Made by a program: the position numbers and the translations under genes
The notes under the pieces: generated by a model
What the model saw: the letters and a program-made list of their open reading frames with translations, nothing else
What the model was told of the DNA's origin: nothing
The model's database searches: none
DNA from: Tubiluchus corallicola
Taxonomy: Eukaryota > Priapulida > Priapulimorpha > Priapulimorphida > Tubiluchidae
Assembly (NCBI GenBank): GCA_030141605.1
Contig: JAQGDQ010000335.1
Span: 186,001 to 250,000 of the forward strand
DNA: 64,000 nucleotides
Reading direction: 5' to 3'
Shown here: positions 13,031 to 28,000 of the stretch, in pieces
How the letters are laid out: every line of letters begins with the position of its first letter
Numbering within the stretch: the stretch's first letter is position 1

Positions 13031-16000
13031 CTGAAAAATGGTACAACATTATATAAAGTAAGATTTCATTAAACCAAAACCAAACTAATACCTGAACTAA
13101 GGCAACAGTGAATTGTTAACCTAGAAAGTAAATGTGTTTAAGTTAAACCTATGTAAATAAAAAATAAGATCAAGCCCGTTTTTGAAACAAACACAGCATA
13201 TTTAGTTTAACAAACATCTTTAGCTGATTCACCAGTTCTGTTCTGAACATTAAGGAATTAATTCACTGTTGCAGGAGGTAAAATGTAATCCTACCTTAGA
13301 GTAAGGTCATAAAAAAGAAAGGATTATCAATAATGAAAAAACGCATACGTATTAAAAATGTTAAACTATTAGCAAAGCAATAACAGTGCTAAGCACAATT
13401 AAAGTAATTTTCGCAGAACTAAAATGACAATTTTAATCTTATATACCTCTGGCTTTCTTTGGTAATGGAAACCATAGCACTGAGATCCTCAGCTCGTTGC
13501 TCCAAAAAGGTAATTCTTTCTCTTGCAATTGGCAGTTCTTCCAGCTACAACATAACAAAAATGAAAGCAAATATTATCAAAACTCCATAAAGGAACAGTT
13601 TCATTTGTTGCTTTGCTATAATGGGATTAGAGCAAAACTAAGTTTCAAATGCACATAAAAGTGTTTTGGAAAGAATCAAAAGAAATGCGTATTGGCAACG
13701 GGAACAGCAGAGTATTTATAGCGTTTCCCTGGTTACAAAGTAGCAACAACCTGGTTAGAAAATGATTGGTTGAGCATTGAGAAAACTTTTTTTGGCAAAT
13801 TCTGCTTCAAAACTTATCCTTGGTAATAAGGCAGGTTATGGTCACACTACAACTATCTACATGAAATAGGACTGTAGTAGAATGCCATATCCCTACTTAC
13901 CTCTTTCTTTATTCGATTGTTTTCATTTCGCAGCTCCCGTATTTCATCATTTCTCATTTCCACAACAGCCTTTAAACTCTCTACCTCTTTGGGCAAGTCT
14001 TTGAACTGTGCCAGTGCCGTCTGTAAAAAACAATTTTATTGCAGAACCTAGAAAGACATTTTATCTGACACATGACGTGCGAATCAAAAATACCAGTATT
14101 TTTTTCAGAATAACTGCCAGATAGAAGCTACTAAGTGGTCTAAAACTGGAGGAACTTACTTGAAACTAAATGCAAGAAACTACTGCCACTTTGGCACATG
14201 AGATAAGAAGAGTTTATTATCTTATTATTTAACTTATTATCTGCGCTCAACAGTCAAATGTAAGTGGTGTAAATACAGAAGCAACTGCAGATATAAATGG
14301 AAAAAGTAATAAATATAATCTTCTAATGTCCTGCACCTCCAACATTTTACCTGAATTTTAGTGTCTGTGTCTTTAAGCATAGCTTCTTCGAACTCCTTCG
14401 ACTTCTGCTGCAGCAACTCAAATTGTTCTTCATATTCAAACAGTTTGACCTGAAACAAAACAACAAACATTTTGTCGAGCCTTGTCGAGTATACAAACAG
14501 CACTGTTATGAACAGGTACTAGTATGACACTTGCAGCTACATTAATATAATGCCGTAATGTAACTTTGTTTGAGTTTTACGTGTTTCAGTTTTGATTAAC
14601 AGTTTACTATAGATGAGTGTTTAGCTAGTATTATGAATAGGCGCTGTAAGTACTGCAGGATGGGAAAGTCACACACCTGTCCTTCAACAAGTGCATAAGT
14701 TGGAAACTAGGCTGTCGTCATATTTTATTTTCGATGGCTTCAGTCAGCATGTTTTTCGCTATGAAGTAAAGACGTTTGCTCTGTACGTTTTACCTGTGGA
14801 CTATGACATTTGCTACATTTTGACATTTAGCATTTTTAGAACTGTGATTACAGTAAAGGTCAGCAACATTTTCGTGCAGTCCAGATATGTTATGAAGAAT
14901 TTTGTGCAATATCGGAATTCACAGCCAAATGGATACTTGGGGCAGTTTGCTTAATCCGTTATGGTGTTACTACTGTTCACGTGAAAGGTTGGATTGAATA
15001 CCACCACATAAATTTACCTGACGCCAGCCTCTGAGGCAGCTAAACTATTCTCGATGTTACCTCACCTACCTAATCTACTGCACAGTGCAGACTTCGTTTC
15101 CAGTGGCATCACCAATGACTTATGTGGCATGCCACAAGATGTTAATGGATAGTGAACCATCTCAGTGTGGACAAGCTTTTCGGTGCACCTCCGTGGAAAG
15201 GGTAATTAGTGACTACCTAATGTATTAGATCTTGATTTGTTTATCTTTCGTTTGAATTTGCCTCGTATTTATTTTTCTTCCATGTCTGGTAAACAACACT
15301 AGTGTCTGAGAAGTTTTGCAACAATTTGAAAGTTTGTTGTTTAAAGTTATAACATGATTTAGATTTGCATTATCTGAAAAACAGCTAAACTCTAGTGATT
15401 AAATATAGTCTTGTTGTCTGAGAGACTGCCTTTGAAAGTATTTTTAATTTTAAACCAAAAGGGAATGCAGCAGTACGGCAAAAGAAAAATATCCTTTTGA
15501 TCATCACAAATTTGTATATTAAATTTTGATCATTTCTATACACAAAAAATAGGTGTTTTTGGAGTGCATCTTTTTGTGAAAGTTTACAAAGTATTTAAAT
15601 AGTAAAAAAATACCATGAATAGTTCACACTTTGTTTGCTAAACACAATAACAGCAACTCAAGGCCGGCATTTAAGATCCCATTCGTGATTCGAACCCACA
15701 TCTTTTGTCTCAAAGTGCGCCCAATAGAAGGACCTAGGGCCAACTCATGCAGTTTCTACTACCATCTGTGTACTACTACCACACCACTCGGCTAGGAATA
15801 CTAGTTTGGGAATTGTTGGAGCAAATCTGGTTTAAATAAAGTACAGAAAACCAACAAATAAAAGCCGGCGTCACAAGCGCACTGCCACATGTTGCAATTT
15901 TTTATTTAGCTAATATAGTATATTTCTCACTTATATGTAAGCTTAACGTTGGTGGCACCAATCTTTTTGCCGACAAAGTAAGTGACAACAAAATATAAAG

Positions 16001-19000
16001 TAAGCAAGAATACATTATTTTCTTATATCATTGAAAAATATGTTCAACAGATTACGTTTTACCAGGATTCAAAGTAAAAAGTGCTTTAAATGTTACCTCA
16101 AGGTCTTGTCTGTCCAGTTCGTGACTTGACTTTAGATCTAACATTTCTTTTTTGTGAATATCCTTGAGTTCTGGAACAAAAAGATGATTGCTTTTAAACA
16201 AATCAAAAGCAAATTGAACAGTAACAATAACAGCAAATTCATTTTTAATATTAAAAGATATATGTCACTACAAAACTCACAACTTAATATGACGAGAAGG
16301 ACTCCACTTCTACAGCATTATTAATTTGGAGATAACATTTCAAACAATGTCCTATGATCCTAATGGTCCCACAAATCAAGTGAAAACAAAATCAGTCAAA
16401 ACTCAGTTAACTGGTTAACTGCTTTGGCACTTACTAAAACAAATTTATGGCATACGAAAACATATTTACTTTTCAACAAATACATTGATGTATCTAATCT
16501 TTTACAATAATGTTATACTGTTATCGCTGTCATGGAATTTAAAGTTCGTAATTGTGCCTGCCATGAACACACCCACGTTTTACTATACTTACCTCGAAGC
16601 TGTAGGGCATGCTTTTCTTTCAGCTGATTTTGCTGTCGATCGTGTGATTTCGATAAATCTTCCCGGTGCATCTCATTCAACATCTCTAACTCAGAAATCT
16701 AAGCATATTTAACAAATCATTAATTTTCCAATAGCTATAACAATAAATGATTCTCATGCATCAGCAGATAATTTTGAAAATCACAAGATGATAGGGTTCT
16801 TAAAAATGCATGAAAACTTGGTAATTAGCATCTGAAAATTTCATTTCAAATAATTCACACCAGACAAACACTAGAGGAAAACAAATTTTGTATTTCCACA
16901 ATAATCACATTTTTGTTCCATATTCTCATAACAAAGAGTACATGATAGTCTGGACCATTTGCTTTAATGCTGCATTACTCAGTATGCAAATACAAGAAGG
17001 CATGCATTTTACTTTATTAGAAAATGCCATAAATTGCATACAAAAACATCAAGGTTATGTAGAGATAGTGTGTAAACCTTAAACTAACTTATTAATTTGC
17101 CAAAGAAAGGCTATAATAAACATTCATCTCCTTCCTGATATGCTGAAAGTAAAACTTAAAACTAAAACTAGCTGCAGGGCACGGTTCATTATATATGAAG
17201 GCAAGCTAAATGTAAGATAAAAACAGCAATGGATAAAGTAAAATTAAAAATGAAAAGTAAGTGAATAAAAAATGCTGTCTAAAAATAAGTGAATAAAATA
17301 ATGTAAGTAGTGCTTTAACTTTAAAGTTTGGGGATATATGAAAAAACATTTAGCAACATAAGAACAACTAACCTCTTTGTCGTGAATCAACTTCAAGTCC
17401 TCAATATCTTTCTTGTGCTCTTTGTCCACTGTGAAAATAATATAAAAATGATAACAGATGCAGTCCTACAGTGTTTACCAAAATGAACTCTCTAAATGCT
17501 CATCTTGCCAATTTAAATGTGTAGCACGAAATACTAACATCTGATTTCTGTCTCTTTCTGCTGCTGTGCAAACGATGAACGGAGAGATTCCAGTACTTCT
17601 TGGTGACTGTTCTCTAATGCAACTACTTGACAGTGATGGCAGTCAGTAAGTGAAACAATTTCTCGTTGCAAAGATTCTTGCTCTAACTTGAGGTCAACTG
17701 CAATTGAAAATAGAATTTTAGCATTGATTAGAGATCTCGCAAATAAACTAATTGTGACAAGAGCGCTGTTTTTCTGAGTTTAATTTCTCTATAACAGAAT
17801 AAGGGACAATTATTTCAGTATTAATGAATACTTGCAAAAAATAGCCAAACATGCTAAGATAGTGGAAACCACACAGTGTGGCTTAGAACAGCCCATTGTT
17901 ACATGATTTGTATATAAAATCTACAAAAGATTTATTACGTGCAAAGTCCTTTTAAAGCATTGTCCTTTTCAAGACAACAAAATAAGTAAATGCCAAACAG
18001 TTAAGGATTTGTAACCTGTAGTGAGAGGCTAAATAATGGTTAGTTAATTTATAGCATAATTAAGAATACCACTAGTAGTTTATGGAGTAACCTGTTACAA
18101 GTTACCTATGGTTTTGTTGGCCTCAGTTAAGCATGCATTGACTTCAGCCAATTGTGATTTCAGATGTGGTGTCTCAAATGCATCCAGCTGAAACAATTAA
18201 GTCACAAAATAAAAATTTACAAAGAAATTTCATTATACAAAATGCCATCAGAAAACACTTGACTTCAGCTTTGTAAAACAAGATATGATTTTTGATTGAA
18301 AAGGTACTGTCAAACAGGTACAGCTAAAATTATAAACTTCAATATAGCTTGTTTGAATGAGGTTCAATAGAAGTAATTGCACAGAAGAAAAACAGACAAA
18401 AACAAGATAACTGATGAAATAAATCGTCTGAACATTGCACAGACTGTAATGTGCTGCCGCCTGCTGGCAAAGCAAAAATGGAATTGCAGAAATAGCAAAA
18501 ACAACACAAACAAATGTCTGGCTTGAGAACTATGACTTCATTAAGTGATGTAGAACAAGACACATTTGTAATCAGATACCCTTGACAAGCTGTCACGTTG
18601 ACAAGCCGTTTCAACAATTTCTCAACTTTGTAAGAGACAAACATTTAGTAGGTAAACATAAGAATAAGACAAGAGCCCAAAGCAAAAATAATTTAAGAAA
18701 TTAAGAATGAAATAAAGAAATTAACAACCTAAGTAGTTATACAACATGTTAGGTACAATATGGAAAAAGTACCAGTGACAGGTCAAGTATCAACCTACCT
18801 GTTCAGTAAGATATCGTACAAGTATTGTCATTGCATCAAATGCCTTCTCACACTGCGCAAGTTGAAGTTTCACGGTACATAATTCCTTGTTACGAGCATC
18901 ACATACTCCCTCCAACCGGGAAATTTCCTGTTGTGCCTGGTTGATTCGAGACTGTGCAGGAGGGAGCACATCTGGGATACCTCCTGACCGGACAATGTTG

Positions 19001-22000
19001 CCATTCTTCTGTTGCAGCTTAGTACGTGATTGGTCTGAAATAAAAAAGAACAATCAGATATAAGAGTTGCATTAGGAAAAACCAACTGAAAGAACTTTCG
19101 TAAGAAAATGGGTGCTGTTGCATTCTGCAAGTAATAAAATTCTTGTTACTTATACACCAATTTAGGCAAAATTTCGAAACAAAAGAACCTCATAAACACC
19201 TGCAGCAATTCATTTTGAGTTTATCTAGTACAAACTTCAAACTGAGCAATATAGTCAGCTATTGGAATTTGGAAATTGGCAAAAAACCCTCATTTGATGG
19301 TTCTTGTGAAAAGTAAATCCTTTCCAGAAATGAAAACAAACCAACTCCAATAAAGGAAAAGAAAAAAGGCCTATTAGACTATTAAAATATTTAAATGGAA
19401 TATCAATTTATATTGAATCGAGTAAAGATATTGTAACAAATTCAAAATTAAAAATCAAGTTGATCTTATTTATCACGAAACTCATCACTGTCGACATTCT
19501 TCACTAGCTGTCAAATCATCTTGCCAATGAGCTGCCATAAGTAAGTTGAGTTCCTACTGGACTTTCTGAAAAGACCAAATCCCCAGTAGAGCAAATCAGC
19601 TGTAGAATGCATTGAGGTTCTCAAGATACACATGATTACAGATTAATTTTACATCACATGCTTATTGTCATGCAGGAAGAAAAGGTTGAACATTTCAATC
19701 ATCTTAACTAGTAACACTTCTAAAAGTAATTAATTATCGCAATCATAATTTCAAGATACATGAGATATGCTAAACACTACTGTTTGCCGAACTAAAAATA
19801 AAGTATTTAGTCCAACTACATTAATAAGGAAAGCGTCCCTGCAACCAATTAGCCTATCCATTTTTTTAATTGCTAATATAAGAAAAGACCTAGTTTATCA
19901 AGAACTGACCAGAAGCGGAGATGATCAAACAGGCCTACAAGGGAATTAGATTTTTACAAAATAACCTAGAAGACTGAGATCCATCACCCAAATTTCTCTT
20001 TTGCACTGGACCTCCCATACGTTTACATTTCCACCCAAGTGACCAGTGAAGTTTTATGACAGGGCGACCCGGACAAATTGTGCCGAATATTGTCCAGGTA
20101 CACGATTTCGTAGATGGTTCCTACTATTGACAGCAAATATAAGCAGTCCAACTTTATTGTGATTAAAGTAGTGGGATTTCTTCTATTGACCTTCATGCTT
20201 TTCTGAGGAAAAACGTTAACTTTTTAACGTTCGTCTTTCAGGGTTTGATTTCTACACGAAATACGAAGACACTGCCTAGCCTAGAACTCTGCTCGTATTA
20301 CAACAGAGGGTACAACTAGACTCAGGAAGGGATTATTTGAATCTAGGCCGACCAAACCGAAAACGATAACACAGGAGGCAGTTGGGTAATCCTAACCAGA
20401 AGCTTAACTACACTGAAAGCTTATAGAATTATGGATGCTGCAGTTCATGTGATAACGTCTCATCATCAGAGCCTTACAACTTGCAAGTAAATCATCAACT
20501 GCTGCAACCTGTAAAAATTCAGAGGCACAAATTCTACTTCAATGTACATTTCTGCGTCATTAAGTGTTTTACTTTAATCCAAGAGCAAAAGGGAGGGTCT
20601 CCAGCTCCATTCTGTACATAAAATTTTCGAAAATTCTTTTAAGAAAATGATTATAAACTGTGAGACTTCATTCTCCAAAATAATTATGCATACAATGAGT
20701 TTGTTGTATGGTATAGGTTGAATGCATTCATTACTGCCAAGGTGTTCTATTAGACGGTGCAGAATGGTAGACTGTTTAAGAAAGAAGAAAGGAGAACAAA
20801 CTGACATAAAGCTGACATAAAACTGAACGTCTGTGGCATGCATTTTTTAATTTAGCTAGTTGAAATGCCTAACCTATTTGCTGCATGGCACGGGTGAAAC
20901 AAAAGCTGGACAAACTAAATAAAACGCGACCAACATTTTTGCCATTTTAGTCTATGCACTGATATGCACATTGCACAAAGTTGTCTAGAAAGGAACAATA
21001 GCCTTGCGTGTATCACCTTCCATGACCCATGACCAACAATACCTTGGGGCTATCAACTAACAAGTCTCTGCAATTTTCTTTTGAAAAGATGAATAGCAGT
21101 CGGGTCTTAACTTAACGTTAATGAAAATGGTAAAATAGCCATCTTAACGACTTACATAAGGAGGGTGTAACATAACGAAAAATATGATGCAATAAATTAT
21201 TTTAAAGATTTTCTTGTTGCAAACATGAAAACTAAAAACAAGGCAAGACCTATTCACTATTGGACTGGATGACATATTCGCACAGCCACACATTATTTGC
21301 CCTCATCAGTCAATTGTGTCAATTCCTCAAGCACCATTAACCTTGCCAGCTTTTCGACGAAAGACGTATTTTTTTCAAAAACAAAATTGCTGTTAATGAT
21401 TTCTACCCAGTTTTGTAATATGAATCACGGAGCACATTGTTTGTCCAGCTAATCAGAATTCTTATAACAAATTTGCAAACATTTTTCTATAGAAATACAA
21501 TTAGTAGGGAATTACTTTATGGTGAAAAATTCCGCAAGTAGCGACCCAAGGAAGGAAAATTAGCAGTAGATGCACGATCAGAACAGCTATGCCCTTAGAT
21601 CTGCGAGAATTGTAATTTCTCAGTTTTGAGTTCTAGCTGTAAAGCATGTAAGCGCAAAGTTATTTGCGAAAAGAAGCGGTTTTGAATGAAACCTGAGTGC
21701 ACACAAAGTTCTTCACTGGACTGTTTGAACTAGCTCTAGCAGATACATATTTTTCGTCACTTGTGTTTATCTTCCAACTTCTAATTAACTTATCATGTAC
21801 CAAGTGCTGAAGTTTAGAAGCAGTTTTCCTACACCACTGGCTGAGTTGTGTTGATGGGTTCTTGGCCTACTTGGCTTACACCTTGAGCACACGTTCTTTG
21901 TCTGCTCCCGGAGATGCTACTCAACATGTGGTAGTAATCGCCGGGAGTTATTTTCAGCTGTTACTAGTACTTTGTTTCTGCATATGCTTTCTGTACGTTA

Positions 22001-25000
22001 TCAACAATCGCGATGTGGTCCCATGGTGTTCTGTTTGTAAGATGCTTGGCAAATGTGCAAGAGAGAACCATGATTGAGTGACGTCCGAGACACGAAATTG
22101 TATTGCAGTAACAAGCAAAGCTTCTACATACAGTATGCTGATAGTATTTAAATAAATTCGAATTAATTTTACACAGAAGATGATTAACGCCAAGCACAGA
22201 TGTCATAAAAAACAAAACTTTCGGGAAAAATGTAGTTTCATCAAATCATGCTTCTTTGGAAGTTATATAGGCCGACTAACAGATACAGTGACTAAGTAGA
22301 GCTATTTTAATAAACCACATTTATATAAAGATTATTTATAGTTTAACAAAATTAGCGCCAATTCTTGTGCTGCAGCAGTAAATGTGGTGAGCCAGCTAAA
22401 GTCAGTTTTATTTGAAAAAAGTATCACTTGATTTTGAAAAAAATTAAAGTAAACTGGCAATTAGTCAGACAGACTAACAATCAATCATCTTACCTGCTCG
22501 GCGAGTATAACATTTTAAGTGTGTGATAATTTCAAATAAGTTCCTCTCTACCACCCTGCTGGCATTCTCTAGTCTTTCTGCATATAGCCGTATCTTCTCC
22601 TTGTGATTTTGTCCGAAGAAACCAGGACGATAGGTGGACAAAATGACGCAATCATCGCCACTGTTGCTCATAATGAAAGACTGCTTTTTCTAGTTCCTGT
22701 GAAATCACAGTTGGCGCAGATTTGCAAAAGTTAATTTTCAACACAAAGATTTAGTTCCTGTGAAATCACAGTTGACGCAGATTTGCAAAAGTTAATTTTC
22801 AACACAAAGATTGCATTGAAATTATTAGTAATGTCACCAAGACGTCCTACATTAGGCTCAGCTACACATAAACTCAAGGGCGCAGAGCGACTAATCGAGG
22901 CGGAAATAAAAGTTAAAAATCATTGAAAACTAATCAAAACGCTTCTGATCTAGAATTAATTACCGATTACCATCTATTTAGAACTACAATAATGACGAAA
23001 TCGTTCATCAATCACGTAAATTCGTCAATCAAGTTTTTTGCACAATTAATCGCGTTTTAATGAGTTCACGAGTCCGCGAAACAGGTATAAGATTGCTAGC
23101 AAACCAAGTTGCTTTGTGATGTATATGGGCTTAACTAATCTTTACCTGCAGGTATTTACCAGGTATATAATGTAAGCATGCTTGGATAAGCAAAGTGATC
23201 TAGATTAAACCTATATATGTATTTTGTTTTGCGTACAATGGTACCGAACAACAGCTCTTCCAAAACACACTCATGTACACAAGGTACTTTTCTGCTTCTG
23301 ACAAGAATTTACAACAATTTTTACATGCAGTTTGATAGCATAACAAATCATCTAATGCTATTAAAATCTCTCGAGACAACAGAGTGGTTTACATGAGATA
23401 CCATTTGTTATCTTAGTCTTGCATAGGATGTAAAATCATCAATAACAGGGCCCTAGTGCAGTTCACAAATCAGATTGTATGAGCGACGGATATCTCTAGA
23501 GAGTAGAGAAATATAAAAATAAACTCAAAAAGCAATAAACTTCCAGAGAGTTAGTAATGAACTGGAAAGAGTAACGTTGTGAGAAACCAACATACGCACC
23601 CAGTGCGGAAAAAACCAACGATCGGCAGAATTAGGAAAGAATTAACGCCGGGCTCATAGCGTAAACACTCGGTAAAGAAAAGCAAGGGAATGCGCTGTGG
23701 CGGAAAATAAACAGCGTGTGAATATTTTAAGAACAAACACGAACTCGAGAGTCATTAAATTCGAGTTATATTAAACAGTGTTAAGTAATGAAGAAAAAAC
23801 ATAACACTGAGGAATTTACTATTGGCTTGAGAAGTGCTTGAACGCATGCAGGGTGTAAATATTGTCACGAGATCGGTTACTAAGATCACAAAAAGAAGCG
23901 GCGAAAAATCACTTTTAAATACTCCTTACTTTTATAAGTAAGTAATTATGCACTTAGCCACAATTCAAAAAGATTAGACAGTGAATCTCCAACCTACTAA
24001 TTGTACATAATAGTATTTAAATACCAGCAGTTTTCGATCCAGCTTGTCCACACATTAGATTGTAGGCCAAATGCTATCTGACTAGACTGGATTTAATCTA
24101 TACTTGCAGGCCCACCGAGATCTAATGGTAATGAGAATTATAACAACTCCATTACTTATTTATTAAGCAATCACAAATATCCTGACAAGATTTACAGTAA
24201 TACCGGTGGCAAAAGTCCACGTCTTGATGCCTTTAAACCTTACTATGTATTTGCAGGTAAGTCGTCTACTCGTGTTTGGAGTAAAGCACATTCTGCAGCC
24301 AAAACCTACCAAACGTTTTCTCGTTTTAAAACTTGAGTAGCTTGAAAGAACTTTCACGGTAGTAGTTATCCACACGTTTAATTTCAAAATTATTAATTAG
24401 TTATGAAGCAGTCAGGTCCATGACCACTGGTTCACACAGCCCCTTGTGATCTCAGAAGTCTCATATTAATCCTAGTAGCCCATCAACTAAAAATAACTAA
24501 TTGTTATATTTCTAACATTATACGCACTAATTAGTAGAACAACTAATGTAGAGGAATTATCAACCAATCAATCAACAAATTAAAATTTCTTTTCTGCTAC
24601 ATTGTAGTTTGAAACCTAAGTCTAAAACAACCAAAGGGAGGTACAGGCGTTATTTGTAATTCTAATGTCAACACCATCAACTAAGGATCGACTAAACATC
24701 GACTTTTACCGAAAAGAAATGTAAAAGCCAGGAATGAATCTAAATTTGAATTAGGGACCTTGGATTGCATTTACGCTTAAAAGCTGAAACATATCTAGGT
24801 CAGTGAAAGAAATTGATTAAGGTTAAAATGATATTACATAAAAGCGCCATTATTCTTGGTGTTTGCAGAACAGTTGCAGGTGTCAAGTCACCTTCAACAT
24901 GACCAGCACCTTTCATGACACTTTACGCGTATTTTAAACTAAGTAACAAGTTGCAGAACTCCTGATTAATGAAAACTACTAGCCAACTTGGTTTAGAAAA

Positions 25001-28000
25001 TTTAACCTCAGACTTCACCTGCGACAGCCCGCAGGGATACTGCAGGCAATCAAAGCTCGGTAATACATTGTCAGCAGAACAGGCTAGTTCAGCCTTGTAG
25101 GACGCAATGCTTACTGAAGTTGTTTTACCTACATTCACTGCGCTCTTAACAAACTTGTAATAAATGTATAATATAAAGAGAACTTCCAACGCACTATCTT
25201 ATTTTTATTCGTTACTACAACGGTTTTTAATTGCTGCAAAATACCGTATGAGAAATTAGCCAACCTTAGTACTCAGCAGGCTGCACAGTACTCCAAATCA
25301 CAACTACGGGAAAATTTGCTAACTAACCAATTAACCAAAAATGCGTATTGTTAAGCCTGTCTTGATTAAGGCTTAGCTAATCATGGTAAATTACACCGAA
25401 CCACTTTCACCAATAGTAATTGTCTTGATCCAGTTTTACTTTTTATGTGCCATAGGGGGCAAAAATCATTCCCAAGTCCAAAATGAGGCTTAGGGGTGAA
25501 CAAAAGAATTTTGTCGAAAAAACGGAATTTAGTGAAACGTGTTAGCAATCAAGAGAAACAGGCAAAATAAGGCAAACCTTGACACCATTACAGCCACGAA
25601 AAATTATACTCCTAATATGCAATATTCTGAACCAACACGAAAACAGCACAAGACAAAACATTGGTTAACTGCGGAAACTGAGCACACAGTGTTTAAAAGT
25701 CGTAGCTTTTACTATTTCAATAATATTTTTAGTAGAAGCGATGTAGACGTTATTAGAGCGTAGTATACAGAGCTACGGAATTACAAGGTGATACAAGCTA
25801 AAACCTCTAGAAATTTCTGTTGTTTCATACGGGCAAGCGTACGCAAGAGCTGATTACGTAATTACATGCCAAATCAAATGCCTTTTTCTCAGGCTGACAC
25901 ATAAATTACGGAATTACGGATATAATTAGTTTATTACTAATTTAACCACTAATTACTTATCGCATTATCTTATTACTAATGTGGTGGTGAATGGTGACGA
26001 TAATTCACCCAACTATTTACTAGCCAGGCACAACGTTCATAGCCAAAAACGTGCATCGTGGCCACTCACCCTTTCCCTAGTCCTTCGATTGTCGTGATAA
26101 AAACGATGGCGACAGTTGTTATAATAATGACAAGATGACAATGCTGATACTGAAGAAAGCAATTATGACAATAAATGGTAACACTTGATAATAAACAAAG
26201 ACACAAGGAATTTCATATCAGCTAAGAAAAGAAATGAAAATTCTAGAATCCTGAAAGATACAAAGATTCAATACGATAGACACAACGTATTTTTTGGCAG
26301 GAGGGCAGTGTTAATAGAATACTTGTGAGCTACTTCTATTTCACTGTATATCCTGTGCTTGAGAACAGCAAATCACACAGCATCTTCAGCACGATGAGAT
26401 CTTGCAACGTTAAACCGTCTCAGTCTCGAGGGACAAACAATAAAAACGAGAAAAACATTTTTACCATATGTGTAACTTGCATAATGAAAGAGAATGAGGC
26501 GCGTCACGCTCTTCATCATCATCAAGAAGTGGCTATTACGCAATTTCCTTTTGCGTACGTCCATCGAAAAATGTATCCATCGAAGCCGTAGTACATTACT
26601 GAAATGCTGACCATAGTTTTTTCGAGTATTAATAATATAGCTTTTGTTACAGGCTTGACTATGTAGTTGGCAGAGACTAAGCAAAAGAAGTGAAAAAAGA
26701 CCTAGAAAACTAATCATTTGGTTGTTAGGATGAAAATTTACGGTATGCTAGCTTACTACGTTACGTTGCTGATGCTTAACAACTCTATATAAAAGTTGCA
26801 AATCGTTTACAGGAGATGACATTAACGCACCATTTAGAGGAGATGACATTACGCTGACAGCTATGTCCTCATACCGCTCAAAACCCATTTAAGCTTTCTA
26901 TACAACGAAAATTAATGCAGCAAAAATGCAAACTGAATACTGTTCTCTGCAGCCGCGCAAATCTTCCAAAAGACTAATTAAATTAAAAGTGAAAATCACT
27001 TCTAAGAAGTGACAAATACGACTTAAATAAATTCACTATAATCATTACACTTACCGAATTCATGACGGTGATAACCACCCAGTTTTCCTCTTGACAGTCT
27101 TGGCACCCTCTTTACTGGCTTAGATTCAAGCAAAGTTGATTTATGTAAATATTCCGTGTTCGACTCATGACTGCTTTCTGGGCTGTCTTCAACTGGTTTA
27201 CGAACAGATTTTGTCAATGGATGGACATCTCTTTTTACAGCATTCTCTGGCGTTTTTTCTTTGTCTAATTCTACACCATGACTAGTTTTAGTATTGTATA
27301 CTTCAGTTTTCTGGCTATGATACTTACTGTGCCTCTGTCTCATGTGGGGCAGTCTAGAGGACTTTTCATGAATGGGCTGGTTTGACGGGACCTTGCTTGC
27401 ATCAACTACATTTCTTAATTTAGATGCATCACCTATCTTCAATAGTTCACCAGTATCACAAATGGCAGGAACAACAGCTTTTTCGCTACCAGGTTTTGTT
27501 TCAGGCAGTCCAACGGCAACATTGTCTTTAACATTGCTATCCCCTTCTGCACCACTTGTCTTGAAGGTCTGTTCTGTTTGCTTTTGTTTTACATCAATCA
27601 CATAGTTCACATAGCTTTCTTCTAAGGCACTTGTATCTTGATTTGCAGTCAAAGGCTTTTTATTTAGTGGAGGGATGTTGGTAGATGTTGGACCTTTAGT
27701 TTCAGAATTACTTTTATAAGCACAATCACTTTCAATCTTGGCATTTGAGGATACAGCAGAACTTTCTTGTTGAATGGTAACTGGTGTCACATTCTTATAA
27801 GATTCTAACTCAGACGTAACCTTCACTGGTTTTACTTGCAGAACAACAGAATCATGATAAGATGAACCTTCAGTTATGTTTGAATTATTTTTATGGGAAA
27901 ATGAGTTTAAATCAAAGTCCTTCACTTGTTCAGATTTCGTTTTCAGCGGTTTAACATTTAGCTGTTCTCTTTCACTTTTTTGTGACTTTGGATCAAGTTC

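Noticed and set aside
15665-15800. A functional tRNA gene
   Set aside because: A and B boxes are about 97 bases apart and no acceptor stem or anticodon arm folds around them.
21862-22077. Plus-strand frame with a possible membrane helix
   Set aside because: Lies in an intron of the MTUS locus with overlapping open frames on the other strand and no splice or promoter support.
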